From Clusia tigrina (taxonomy: Eukaryota > Arthropoda > Insecta > Diptera > Clusiidae), in NCBI GenBank assembly GCA_920105625.2, contig OV050030.1, forward strand, positions 411,943,034-412,007,033: a DNA stretch of 64,000 nucleotides. The letters run 5' to 3'. Position 1 is the stretch's first letter, and every line of letters starts with the position of its first letter. Of the stretch, positions 11,100-23,329 are shown piece after piece. Below the pieces are notes generated by a model. That model was not told where the DNA came from. It saw only the letters and a program-made list of their open reading frames with translations, and searched no databases. The translations under genes and the position numbers were made by a program.

Positions 11100-13065
11100 A
11101 CAAAATATATCCTCTCAATCCCCATCCGTAATATTTCCAGGCTTACAGTACAGTTGTCATCAATTCCTGAGTGCTTAGATGCCAGTTCTCCGGGCTAACC
11201 CACTTCTGTCAATCTATTTCTAAGGGGAGATGTTTTCAGAGGGAGCCCAGGTAAATCCACAAAAGATTTATCGTATTAGTGACAAAACAAAGTACATTGT
11301 TTCGGATTCCGGAGCACTGAAGCAGCTTTGAAACCGAGCTTATAGATTTCCATATATTATTGATTTGATTCCAGCTGGAACATTGCCTTCAAATCAAAGA
11401 ACATCTGAATTTTTCCTAATACACCGATAAGTGCTCTTGAATTTTAGTTGACGTCCCGGGGAAGAGATAACATAATAATAATCTTCGTTGAGAAATCCAA
11501 ACGGAAAGGCAAACTATTGGAAAATAATTATATGAGAGGAAAATACTTACTTTACTCGATATCTTTGGATATGATGAAATGTTATGTCCCAGGGAAGATG
11601 AATTTATCTTAAAGGCGGCTGTAAGCTGAATTTCTTCAATTGTGAAACATAAGCAAAGTCCTAAAAATATACTAAATTCAGAGGGATGGAGAAATTAATT
11701 GAATTCCAAAATTGCAACCAAAAATTCTCTTAATCAATAAGCTAAAATTCCAATCGTCTGCATATTTATTTTGATCACTTTTTTCTACACATTCATTTTT
11801 GACAGTTCAGCAGGGAAAATGAGTACGAAAAAATGTGTTCTTGTATTCACCATTAGAGTAAATTCACCTTGATGTTGAATTCACCAAATGTTGTATTCAC
11901 CTTTAGAGTAAATTCACCTTGCGTTCAGGTACCAATAAACAGCCTTGTCAAATTATCTTTGATTAATAACCACAGAAACCTATTTTTTCTTTAAATACAA
12001 TAAACTCGACCTCGTAAAGTAAGAGCACTAAACTCGGTAACTTTGGCTGACTCCCGCTACCCTATTAAATAGCAATCTCTGAATGCCTGTGCATCATCCG
12101 TCATTGCGTACCAAACTTGGCGGCATGTGGAAAATTGTTGAATTTCGCTGTTAAACGATTTTTAATAATTTTATGTCTTTTCGACGAACGCGCACACATC
12201 CTCGTAAAATGCGCAAATACGCCCCTTTGTGATTAATACATTTATGGAACGTTTATGCTTCAAATGTATTTATTTGATGTTTTCAGCTGGTGTGGCAATA
12301 ATTTTGCAACATTGTGCGGAATGTTGCATTAAAAATTAAGTGCAGTTCCAAGCAGGATAGTGTAGTGAAAAATAGTACTCTAGTGAAGTGCCGAGGCAAA
12401 GTACGTTTTACTGAATACAATCTGAAATTACACACGCTTTTTTCGATTTTACAATTCCATATCTGTATGATGATTGCTTCATTTATAGGAGCTGCTTTTC
12501 AGTGGAGCACGAATTGGATCAGGAAAAAATACAGCGCAGAGGGATCTGTCAAAACTGTACAAGACAAATATATTTATTCTGATGAATTATTTCAATTTGT
12601 GTATTTCATCCTCTTTAGGAGGCAATCATCCCTACTCTAAAGATTCTCTCATATACTCGTAAATAACTCTCCGGGAACAATTTTAATGTTTCCCTACTCT
12701 TATTTTAAATAAGAAATCCCTGGGAGTATACACAGAAATGTGAACATAAAATATCAATACTACCACTCAAATCTATGAAGGAAGATAGTAAATTATCGTC
12801 TCAGCAATAGAAAAGTGGGTTTGACAGGTGTACCAAGTGCTTGGTAAGGAAGTTTATTCCCTTTCGGTCACCTTTTTGCATAGTGAAGTGGAAAATATTC
12901 TTATTTATTATTCTAGGGGTGCACTTATAATCATAATACCTAGAAATTGGATGCTTTAGGAAGTCTTTCCCTTTTGAAAGTGCATTGAGCAGCTGATCAA
13001 ACTACATGACACTTAAAGAGAATGACAATTGGCACGGGAGGTCAAATTCGACCAAATTTGTTGAT
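11100..13065. other. No gene seen; part resembles the 49.9-50.2 kb region
   Basis: No supportable gene. Between about 11600 and 11830 the sequence loosely follows 49960-50235: a GGCTG...AAG.TGAATTTC block, a GGGATGGAGAAAT block, and a TGCATATTT.TTTTGATC block in the same order, so it is probably an old dispersed repeat. At 11850-11925 a TAGAGTAAATTCACCTTG block occurs twice in a short direct repeat. The 108-codon frame at 12314-12640 lacks an ATG. Confidence 0.45.
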
Positions 13066-13069
13066 GCAT

Positions 13070-14097
13070 CGACCTTTAAAATAACGAGTAAAGAAGTCTG
13101 AAGTCGGGTTAGACCGACTGTGGAATACCCTTTGCCTTTCCTTGCGCGTGCGAGTTCAACAATGGGGATGTTTCCTTCATAAATCATCATTAGGAGTATA
13201 TCTACGGTAATTTTCGGTAGGGTACCTTGAGTTGATTATAATAGAGGGAGGCGTGGCCTTTATCTGATCGACCTCATTTCTTGTGTATGGATTTGTAGTG
13301 TCAATACTAATATAATACGTATATAAAATCGCCCAAAAATATTTTGTAAGTCGTAAGTTATAAAAATATGTCAATAGAGGGCGTGGCTTTAAAAAGAACC
13401 CGCCCGGTTTTTGTTTGGTAGATAACGTTGGTACCCGCACCGTCCTGTGAAATTTCGTTACAAAATCTTTAACAGGAAAATAGTAATAATTATTGGTTAA
13501 TTGTGGGCGTGGCAGTAGTAATACAATCCCCATATTTAGCATACACACTATTATGGAACCCATGTACATTTCTGCTAGCATCAATTTTTATTCCGATAGC
13601 ATAAAATTGAACATAGGGAAGCTAATTTTAATTTTATACCCGAAAGTTCTTTATATCAGAAGTGGGCGTGTCTTTTCCCTGATCAACCTCATTTCTTGCA
13701 GATAGCTTTATAATGTCCACATGTTACTTCCCGTGCTTTCGTCCATAAATCTCCAATAGATCTTAAGTTATGAATGGTTGTTAATAGTGGGTGTGGTAGT
13801 TAATATGTACCGCCCACTTTTTGTATAGTGGTTACTAAGATCCACTTCTCCATAACTGCCACATAATGTCACGATTCCGTCAATTGGACCGAAGTTATAG
13901 TCATTTTAAAAAAGGTGAAAAAAGTTCCTTATATGGGAGGTAGGCGTGGTCTTTGTCCAAATCCCAATATCCATATAGCAATCTGGTTCTGTATCTTTGT
14001 CCAGACTATACTTTTGCAAAACTTCATTACGAAAGTTCTAACGGTGTAGAAACAAAATAAAAATTACTTAGAAAGTGATTCTGATCATATCTGTATA
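13070..14097 (-). repeat. GGGCGTGG-box dispersed repeat, truncated
   Basis: This is the reverse orientation of the full-length repeat at 53999-55510. It begins with GTCTGAAGTCGGG (13096), the complement of that copy's right end. Spaced GGCGTGG boxes occur near 13251, 13380, 13505, 13662, 13790 and 13943. It stops at 14097, inside a block equivalent to about 54100, exactly where mariner copy 2 is inserted. The remaining end is not found on the other side of the mariner. Confidence 0.8.
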
Positions 14098-14099
14098 TA

Positions 14100-15371
14100 C
14101 GAGGGCGGATTGATATTGAAGCTACCTAGCGCTAGATTGCAGCACAAACATAAAAACTTTTTTTTTAGAAATTGCGATCTGTCAAACGTCAGCTGTTAAA
14201 ATTTCACCCAAATTCATCGATTAGTTTATTTGTTGCAGTCGTTTGAAGTAAGCAACTTTTGTGTTTCTTGAAAAATGGAAAAAAGCGAATTTCGTGCAGT
14301 GATTAAACACTATTCTTTGAAAGGGAAAACGCCGAAAGAGACAAAAGAAAAGGTCGATAAACATTACGGTGAGTCTGCTCCGTCAGATTACATGGTAAAA
14401 TATTGGATTGCTGAATTTAAACGCGGCCGAACAAGCACTGCAACAATACCATCAACAGGAAGGCCAAAAAAGGTGGTTACTGAAGAAAATATCAAGAAAA
14501 TCCTCGATATCGTTATGAATGATCGCCGAGTCAAGTTGCGTGAGATTGTTGAAATGGTAAACATATCATATGAACGTGTGTTCAATATTTTGCATGAAAA
14601 AGCTATCGGCAAGATGGGTGCCGCGTTTGCTCAGTGTCGAACAAAAACGAGTTCGACCGACCACTTCACAGCGGTGTTTGGACATGATAAAGCGTAATTC
14701 TGTTGATTTTTGGCGTCGATTAATAACTGTTGATGAAACGTGGGTCCACCACTACACACCTGAAACCAAAAATCAATCGAAACAATGGGTGGAAGCTGGT
14801 GGAAGTGCTCCGAAGAAGGCGAAGGCAGTGAAATCGGCTGGCTAGGTTATGGCCACTGTATTTTGGGATGCACACGGAATATTGCTCATCGATTATCTTG
14901 TAAAAGGATCCACAATCACAGGAAAGTATTATCGTGCATTATTGGATCAATTGATTGATGCAATCAAGGAAAAACGACCACATTTACAGAAGAAAAAAAT
15001 GCTCTTTCTTCAACACAACGCACCGGTTCACACAGCATTAGATACGATGCTAAAATTACGTGAAATACACTTCGAATTGGTTAATCATCCACCTTATAGT
15101 CCAGATTTAGCTCCTAGTGACTTTTTCCTGTTTCCAAATTTGAAAAAATGGCTCGCAGGAAAAAGATTCATATCAAACGAAGAAGTGATTGCCGAAACTA
15201 ATGCGTATTTTGGGGGTTCCCGAAATCGTATTATTAAGATGGTATAAAAAAGTTGGAATATCGTCTTACTAAGTGTGTCGAAGTAAAAGGAGACTATGTT
15301 GAGAAATAAATGGTTTTTGAAAAAAAAATGTTTTTTCCTAATTAGGTAGCTTCAATATTAATCCGCCCTCG
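14100..15371 (+). mobile_element. Mariner (DD34D) copy 2, inactive
   Basis: This is the same family as the element at 7515-8775, in opposite orientation and nearly identical. The left end follows TA at 14098-14099. The right end CCGCCCTCG is followed by CA, so the second TA has mutated. The 140-codon frame at 14275-14697 carries the helix-turn-helix part. The catalytic part is in another frame from about 14600 (DETWVHHY near 14730), stops at TAG 14846, and resumes to 15247. It shares the central frameshift and the TAG with copy 1. Private damage includes LQHNAPVHTA, in which the second catalytic Asp is now His, and a frameshift near 15222. Confidence 0.92.
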
Positions 15372-15682
15372 CATACTGTTTTTAAATTTAAGATACTGTT
15401 TTGTTTCTCCACATCGCAGCTCGCAATTGCACCGAAAATTTAGTCCCAAATAAATTTCCTTACCACAGCATGGCGGATTCACATTGCATTGTTTTTGTTT
15501 CACATGGATAAGGAAAGAAAATGGGATCATTTCATCAGCTGACATTGAAAGAAGAAGAGCTATCTCCCTATATTACTCTATGGCCCAGCAACAGCCCAAC
15601 ACCCCAACCTGGCAGGTGCAGTCAATACCTAGTGCAGCCCGGTTGTATACAGCTTCACTAACATCAGTGGGAATACTGTGTA

Positions 15683-16987
15683 CGAGGTTTGTTCAAAAAG
15701 TATTGCGAATTGAATTTGTGCTACGGATGTTCGATTTTCGATCTCTTTGTGGCGTTATGTTGGTACTCAGAACCCTCACTTATGTTGACAATCTCGGCCA
15801 TTTTGAATGTTCAGTCAGTTTTTGACAGCTATTGTGCGTGGGCGTGTTTTAGCTTGTCTTCGATTTTTGTCTATCCCGAAAAATGGATCAAAGAATTTGT
15901 ATCCAATTTTGTGTGAAATTCAACATAAAATGCGCGGAAGTATTCCGAATGTTGACTGTTGCATACGGCGAAGCTACTTTGGACAAAAGCAATGTTTATC
16001 GGTGGTACAAAATGTTTTCAGAGGGCCGAGAAGACGTGAGCGACGAAGAGCGTTCCGGACGCCCGAGCACGTCAACAACAGACGAAAACATTGATGAAGT
16101 AAAGAAACTAGTATTGGCCAATCGTCGATTCACTGTCAGAGATGTTGCTGAGGACCTAAATATATGGATTGGCTCGTGTCATTCGATTATCACCAAAAGT
16201 TTGGGCGTGAGGCGGGTCGCCGCAAAATTCGTACCAAAATTACTCAATCCACCAAAAACAGCATCGCATTAACATTGCTCAGGAGCTGTTGGAATCTGTC
16301 CGTGACGACCCAAATTTTCTGCAGAGAGTCATAACTGGTGACGAATCATGGGTCTATGGTTATGATGTAGAAACCAAAGCTCAATGATCCCAATGGAAGC
16401 TGCCGCATGAGCCAAGACCGAAAAAAGCACGCCAAGTTCGGTCGAATGTGACGGTTTTGCTGACAGTTTTCTTTGATGCAGGGGCGTGGTGCATTATGAA
16501 TTCTTGCCGCAGGGTAGAACGGTCAACAAGGAATATTATCTTCAAGTAAAGCGCAATTTGCGAGAAGCAATCCGCCAGAAACGCCCGGATTTGTGGAAGA
16601 ACAAAAATTGGCTTTAGCATCATGATAATGCCCCTGCTCACACATAATTACTTGTGCGCGAATTTTTGGCTAAAAACAACACTGTAATAATGCCGCAGCC
16701 ACCGTATTCCCCAGACCTGGCCCCCTGTGAATTTTTCTTGTTCCCGAAACTGAAAAGGTCCATGAGAGGACGACGCTACGCCACGATTGAGGAGATAAAG
16801 AGGGCATCTAAGGAGGAACTGAACAAGATCACAAAAAATGATTTTTCAAAACGCTGCGAGGATTGGAAAAATCGTTATCACAAGTGTATAATGTCTGATG
16901 GGGAGTACTTTGAAGGAGAGAAAATAGATATTAGTGAATGAACAAATAATTATTGAAAAAACATAAAATTCGCGATACTTTTTGAAC
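15683..16987 (+). mobile_element. Mariner/gambol-type transposon, inactive, right end clipped
   Basis: A transposase is readable from 15883 (MDQRICIQFC start, helix-turn-helix with SGRPSTSTT near 16050-16075). It then frameshifts near 16260 and continues with GDESWVYGYDVE near 16338-16375, HHDNAPAHT near 16618-16645 and SPDLAPCEFFLFPKLK near 16705-16755, ending at 16941. The third acidic residue is Glu (CEFF), with 34 residues after the second Asp, so it could be called DD34E; a D-to-E change in a DD34D element is equally possible. Stops lie near 16384 and 16646. The left terminal repeat GTTTGTTCAAAAAGTATTGC pairs with the right TACTTTTTGAAC, but the outermost bases of the right end are missing. 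It sits inside a duplicated block whose uninterrupted form exists at 23700 and 40870. Confidence 0.85.
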
Positions 16988-17133
16988 TGATCATGACATC
17001 CGGTGGGAGCTACGAAGCTTCTTGGGATTAATTTTTAAGCGCTCAAGCTACTCTTGTGAACGTGAGAAGCGTCCGGGCTAAACTTATATCAACCACCACT
17101 ATTCTCAGCTTTCCATCACATCCATAAATGATA

Positions 17134-17213
17134 CCTTATCCACAAACCTTCTTGTCGCCTTTCAGCTTATCCACAAACCTCCATGTTGCCTTTCAGCTTA
17201 TCCACAAACCATC
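17134..17213. repeat. 31-bp minisatellite (copy A)
   Basis: The unit is CTTATCCACAAACC plus a CTTCATGTTGCCTTTCAG-like half. There are two full units and a partial here. The paralogous positions have about four units (23855-23970) and three plus a partial (41024-41142), so copy number differs between duplicates. Confidence 0.85.
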
Positions 17214-17915
17214 CGGTTGGGGTTGCTGGAGTTTTGAATTATTCTTTTTGTTCTTTCTTTGGCAAAGCCTTCAATATTAATAATTAACTTTCCATTTGAA
17301 ATAAATTACTAGAAAAATATGCCTACATGAACAAATTCATGCAAATATCGTCTCAGGCGGTTTGAAACATTCAAATGGAAACGTTTTAGGTTGGCAAAAA
17401 CTTGGAAGCTGTGTCAATTAAAAAATAAATGAGACAAAAAACGATGTTGTCATTAGACAAATACCTCAATGCGAAACATGGCAAAAACGCCAACGAAACA
17501 CAGTTTAAATGCGGGAGAAATTCAGTGCAATAAAATTGTAAATTAAATTATTAAATATATTACAAATTAATGTGAATTCCTTCAAACGCTGAATTGAATT
17601 GTAATTAAAAACGTATTATTTTATCTTATTTATATTAAGTTAACAAATTATAAACAAAAGAAGGGGGGCAGCAGTAGCCTCGATGACCTTAGGCCGTCTT
17701 GCGGTGGGGGCAAGATCAATTTACTTATTCTTATTCTTAAGCTTAGTACATGAAATATAGTTACATATGCACTAATAAATATGTGAGAGATATAGTAATG
17801 CTCAAATCAGGCGAACTCAACTCGTGTTTCCAAAGAATTGTATAGTTTTTAGAATGTTGTCTGTATTGGGTTCCGACAGTGCAGTTGGGGGTGAAGAATT
17901 ATGAAGCTAGTGAGT

Positions 17916-19460
17916 CTAATTTGTTGGAATGAAGAACCTTCCTCTTGATATGTTGGGCTGATATGGGATGTTGTTACAGACTGAACATGTGGATGCAACA
18001 CTATTGTTCAGTAGATGCTCGTGAGTTGATCTTGTGTGGCCCAATTTCATTCGCTCATATTTCTGATTAAATTTCAAGAAATCGTTTATAGTATATTTCT
18101 CTGTATTTATTTGTTGGTGTTCGATGAATGGGGCCAAGTAATTTTCTTGTTGTTAACTAAATTGTTAAAAATATTTAATGTAATTTGTGCCAAAGTTGAG
18201 GGTAGTGATAAACGGAGCATTGAGGGTCAGTTTCGTAGCTTGAATCGCAAATTCATTTGAGCGAATTTGGATGAATTAGTATAATGTTGGGATAGGTCAG
18301 GATATTGCTAATAGTTTTAGGATAGTATGAGGTATTTTCTAGATTCATGATGGCTTTTAAGGGCATGAGAAAGGGCAAATTGTTTATTTTTAATTTCGTT
18401 AGATTTGTGTTGGAAGATTGGACTGGAGGTTTAAAGTTTATCGGTGTGGAGGGGATGTCCAAACGGGAGCTAAATAGCAATGTTCCTTTAAGTGTAGATG
18501 GGATTGTGATATGTTCATTAGAGTGAGGAACACATAATATTGGTGCATGGATGCTCATTAGAAAGGATTTTATTAATTTGCCAGTAATCAGATCTCTTAT
18601 ATATCTCTTATTAGATTATTTAGCGGTGTGCGGTTGCATTCATATATCAGAGAGGAGGCGCGAAACGCTCCGAACGCAGCTCTTAATGCTGAATTTAGTA
18701 TAGTTTTAGTTTTGTTGATCAATGATTAGGAGAGAATCTATGTACGTATCTACCATAGTCGATTTTAGATACAATTAACGAAGTAATTACTGAAATTATT
18801 GAATGAGTATTGCAGTTAAATTCGCTACTTGACTGACATTTATTGTTTTGATAAAGATAATGTAAGGGATTCCATGTGGGAGCGCCATGAGTATTTTTAA
18901 GTAAAAATGAATCCCAGTACTTTAAGGTCATTGACATTAGTTATTAGGCAGTTGTGCTTTCTACAATTGTGGAGTTGTTTGCCTTCGGTAACGAGATATT
19001 CAGAGTAACGACACCAAGCTGAGATGTCAGTGAATAGGCTACTTAGGTCAATAGTTATGGTCTTATTATTATTTAAATTTTTAATTATGTTGACGTCATC
19101 TGCATAAGTGCGAGTTCTTTAAGGATTGAAATAATGTCGCTTCATTTGTTATAGTCTACGAGGAACAATATAACGGCAAGTGGTGAAGCTTGAGGAATGC
19201 CATGTAATGCCTTTAAAAAATGAAAATAAAATTAGAGATACTTTTCAATAATCTGATTTGAATGATCCATTTTTGAAGTGAGGGGAATTGAGACAGACAG
19301 TGATGAATTATCTGGTGAAAAGTTTCCTTGATAGTGAATTGATTTAAGTCGAATTTGCTTGTACCGATTTAGCACCGAGTTATGGAGGATGAGTGGTCGA
19401 CTCTTTCGAACGAGAGGAAGCTGAAATGTTTCTGATATGTCAATGAAAACAAATATTTTG
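17916..19460 (-). pseudogene. Decayed I/jockey-like LINE inside duplication A
   Basis: Reading the minus strand from right to left gives LINE reverse transcriptase text in order: VFIDISETFQLPLVRK near 19400-19450, GIPQASPLAVILFLVDY (polymerase motif) near 19140-19200, TYADDVNII (catalytic YADD) near 19087-19115, LKYWDSFLLKNTHGAPTWNP near 18850-18930, IVSKIDYG near 18757-18780, and the C-terminal KLGHTRSTHEHLLNN plus CSVCN near 17990-18060. The frame is broken many times. The C-terminal GHT.STHEHLL..CxxC form is typical of I-type and related LINEs. It is older than the duplication, since the same lesions occur in copy B. Confidence 0.75.
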
Positions 19461-19639
19461 AATATCTGAAAGAATTTAATTTTCGTTCATCTTCTGCCAG
19501 CACCTCAACACACTCTCCGAATCTTTGCTCCAGCTTCTTGATCCCTTCAGAGAAAAGCTGACTATTGTTAATTTATGTGTTCTGTATTCTCATAAAATAG
19601 TCCTCATCAGGATAGTTAATAACTCATTTTTGATATTAT

Positions 19640-20900
19640 TTTACAGATTCTTTATTTATTTAGTTACCAAACCAGATCTATAATTAAAGTTATGAGTTAA
19701 GTGTGTGAGAGCTGTGGCTGCTGTGGCCTTGATCTAATTTCAGCATTGTTTTTACAAGTTGTTGTACCTTCAATTAGTTATATATATTGAATTAGTTCTA
19801 GAAAATGTGTCAAAATTCGGTGGAATAGATTTGTGAATTACGGAAAAGATATTATGGTTTCTATGTTGGCTACTGATGCGTTCGTTAAATATGTTAGTGG
19901 GGTGTAGACGAATGGGCAACTACTATAATAGACATCAATAAATCCTTTCTATTTATTATTCCAGACACTTTTCTAAATATTTCTTCTCATATTTTTCGCT
20001 GTGTTGATTCAGGCATGTGCGAGATTCCTGGATTTTAAGCTTAATTTTTAAAATGATTCCACTCAATATCATGATTTTCTAGATATTTTTCCATACCCAC
20101 TCTTGCTTTCCTATTTATTATATAGAAATATTTCATTTGATTATATATTTATTACGTTTTATGAATTATTGTTATATATTTATATTGTTATTATACTCGT
20201 ATATAATATAATTATTTTTCTGTAGCTTCATTCTTTGTGATGTTACTGGTATTTATTTAGATTAGTACGCACATCCAACATCGCGCTTCCTGTTTCCTAA
20301 TGATATTTTTGGTTTGATACAAATATATCGGATTTTGCTATAAATCTTTAATTATATATATTATATATCTTATTTGGGTACAAAAGATTTCAAAGCTGAG
20401 TCTATTTGGGGAAAATAGGTCTTTCATCATCATCATTTCTGAGTCTTCCTTTGCAAGGCTCTGTTAATTCATCATTGTTTACGACATTTACATTATTCAA
20501 TTTAATTAATGCCTTCGACTTTCAATTGTATGTGTCATGCTTTTAGTTAATGCCATTTGGAGTAGCAGAGACTGAAGTGGGTTTTCGGTATCAGTCTGAA
20601 ATCGGGAAATATTTACTTCAACTTGAATGTGTTTTCTAGCTACTTTCCAGCAGTTTCAACATAACACTCGAAGAAACCAAACAATAACAACAATATTATA
20701 TTATAATGTAGACATTTCTGAAAACAGCTGCTGAAGTATATCATTTATCAACGTGCTGTTTTAGTTGTGAGTACGCGTACGTGGTTTTACTGAAAGTGTT
20801 GGAGGCATTTGAAATTGGCACTAGTAATTAGGATTGACGTTGAGTTAAGCCGCCTTCGGAATACCCTACATTGCAGAAGAATGTATCAAACAGACGATGA
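19640..20900. other. No gene seen
   Basis: Non-coding A+T-rich sequence within duplication A; its partner in copy B is interrupted by a DD41D transposon. No gene, RNA or terminal repeat is recognisable. Confidence 0.5.
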
Positions 20901-21372
20901 GGTATTATGATCATATATATGGATCATGATCTATCTATTTATCTACCTATCTATATATCTATCACGCATCTCTTCTCATCAGTTTGTAGAAAAATGTCTT
21001 CTTACAGCAGAAAGCATAGAATTGCGAATGCTTGCTCGGATTTGAATAGCGTCGCAATATCATTCCAAGCAAAATTTACACATCTCCATTTAAAGACTTA
21101 ATAGACTCAATGGAAAAACTTGTGGAAGCAGTCTCAGGAACTTCAAATGCGTACTCAAATGCGTAATTCCAGAAAACATGTTGGCATATTTGGTTAATGC
21201 TGGCGCGAAAGGCACAGTTTAAAGAGCACAAGCAAATGAAAACCAACACATTCAAAAAAATGTTCAAATAAAAAAAATTTCTATCCAAGTAATGGTAAAA
21301 AAATTGCACAAAAAACTATTGCACTATTTCTAAACTAGTTAACTTTTGGAAGAGCACCGAAACGGACTGAAA

Positions 21373-21779
21373 ATGAAGTATTTCGCTATCATTGCAATTG
21401 GTAAGTGTTCAGCTGAATCCTTCAAACTTTATCCTTTTTCTCTCCAAGTGAAATAAGGAGTGAGAATTCAGCCAGTTTCTGAATCAAATTCCTCAGTGAT
21501 TTTTTCTTCTCCTAGTTATCCACGGGATGGAGAATGAATTTCCAGGGAGTTTCATTCTGCTTTGAGCTCATTTGAAACAATATCAACATAATTTTAATAT
21601 TTAATTTTCCTACAGCTCTATTAATGAATATCTGTGTGCAGGCTCTACCACCTGGTACCAAAGATCCATCAACTCCTGAGGGTTTTCAAATAGTTTGTGG
21701 ATTAGTACACGGTTGTTTTAAAGACTTTCAAATTTCTGACGCAGATTTCATTTCTGCTTATCGGACCAATCGTAAGTAA
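21373..21779 (+). CDS. Small secreted-peptide gene, copy A (two exons)
   Basis: Exon 1 is 21373-21400, intron 21401-21615 (GTAAGT donor, CTACAG acceptor), exon 2 21616-21779 with TAA stop, giving 63 residues. The first ~19 residues (MKYFAIIAIALLMNICVQA) form a clear signal peptide, cleavage expected after VQA. The mature part is about 44 residues with a Pro-rich start, two Cys spaced CGLVHGC, and a FKDFQISDADFISA segment. The signal-only first exon is common in insect secreted peptides. A second strong donor (GTAAGTAA) overlaps the stop, so a longer spliced product is possible. AATAAA near 22105 could serve as poly(A) signal. I do not recognise the family. Comparison with copy B at 46160 shows 12 differences in the coding part, all amino-acid changing. 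Confidence 0.6.
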
Positions 21780-22315
21780 TATGCGAGACCTACAAATCAC
21801 AATATAAGGAGACTCCAAGATTTTACGAGTTCTCATGACAGAAATAGGGCAAGACGTACAGGACACTAGTGCCATATTTATTGCAAAAATTATGCTCTCA
21901 AGCTCTTCTCTTCTCTGGTAAATAGTTGATTGAGCATTAGGTGGACAAGTGATCTCTTTTCAACAGAATACAAGATTTGGTGGAGGTTTAAAGGGAGCGA
22001 ATACAAAGCGAATTCCAACTGAAATTTCTGTCTAAAATTACGGGACCAAAAGTAAATGTTATAAAAGTGTCATTTACTCAACAACAGCACATCCAACAAC
22101 CGGGAAATAAAATGATGAACAAATCGTTAGAAATTTGTTTGGAACCACAGCAACAGATTTACGATTATTTATAAATATTGGACTCAGAGCCTTGAACCGT
22201 GCTGCCATTACTTCCACCGCTGACAACTTCTAGCAATCCTAGACTAAGATAGTGAGTTGTTTGGTGCCGATAGACTGAATCCAGTGACCAATTGAACATG
22301 GCTTTAGTGAGCTAG

Positions 22316-22985
22316 GAAAGCAAGGAAGCAGACGACAGAATTACTACCAACGATTCGCTGTTACAGAAACTGCTGGCGACTGTTGTTCGCTCATATTAGC
22401 TAAATTCTCGGAGCAATCTTTGGAGACCTCATAAAAAAACGAAAGCTTCTCTTTAAAACTTGTAATTTTAAATTACCCGCGTAATGTAAGTGCATAGTGA
22501 ACCGGATTTATATGCGACGCGATCTTTCATTTCAACATCGGCTACAAATGAAAAAAATGGTATATAAGAAGAACAACAAAGAGAGAGAATGCATGTGTGC
22601 CTTTTCTGTCTCCTCTCTTTGTTCTTCACAGCTGTCAGAATTGGGTTCACAATGTAATTACATTACAAAGTGTAATTACCATTACAAAGTGTAATTACCA
22701 AGTGTTTGCATCAGCATATTTTATTTGATTCCATATCCCTTCCAATCCCTATAATGGATTGTGATTTGCCAGAAATTCTGCTGTTGTTTTGAGAATTCAC
22801 AAGTGAAAAATTAGCTGATGCACAAACTTTGTAGTCGCAGAATGATTCCACTATAATTACCTGTAACAGCTGACACAGTCATCTGTGGAACAGAAACGAA
22901 CTAATTGTTCCCTTTTTTGCATTGATTTTATTTCATTTCAGCCGGTCTTTTCTATCCCACGAAATGCAAAAATGCGGGTCTACGA
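22316..22985. repeat. Duplicated block X (copy A)
   Basis: A non-coding block present three times, here, at 37530-38190 and at 47106-47740, nearly identical. It holds a GTGTAATTACC direct repeat of 17 bases near 22665-22700: two units in A and C, one in B. Open frames inside lack an ATG and are conserved only because the DNA is duplicated. Confidence 0.85.
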
Positions 22986-23329
22986 CTCAATCAAAAGTGT
23001 TACCTATTTTGAACACCACACGCCCACACGCAGATATATATGTATATATATGATGTTATGGCGATTTCAGCTGAAAACGGACATTTACAATCAGATTCCC
23101 TCAATTAATGGTCTTTATAAATATAAAATAACCTTTTTTAAAATACTGTAAAACAAAAACAAAATTTTTTTTAATTTTTTAAAAAATTTTCATAATGAAC
23201 AATATTAAACTGTGAGGCGACACCAAAGATTACAGACTCTACTGTGCTTGTATTTCCAAACCCACTCCATATTGAAACGTGATTGCTTACTTTTAGGATC
23301 CCATCTGGAGTTTCAGAGTGAGTGTACCA

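Larger units (their letters stand above)
15582..23290. repeat. Segmental duplication, copy A
   Basis: The order is: a block starting with AACCTGGCAGGTGCAGTC, a 31-bp minisatellite, about 5.5 kb with a decayed LINE and a small secreted-peptide gene, then a 0.65-kb block. It recurs as copy B at 40655-49085. From 17219 (A) and 41239 (B) the two are nearly identical by eye up to about 22985 and 47745. Copy A has a mariner inserted at 15683-16987, lacks about 90 bases before 17219, and lacks about 29 bases near 18947 that copy B keeps. After 22985 copy A is diverged from B and C. This is host duplication, not transposition, since it includes several unrelated elements. Confidence 0.88.

Noticed and set aside
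12314..12640. 108-codon gene
   Set aside because: No ATG start, no recognisable motif, and no splice or homology support.
17134..17213. TTATCCACA boxes as a bacterial DnaA origin
   Set aside because: They are part of a 31-bp eukaryotic minisatellite; the match is coincidental.
22468..22650. 60-codon frame conserved at three places (also 37675 and 47256)
   Set aside because: It has no ATG and is conserved only because the DNA block is recently duplicated.
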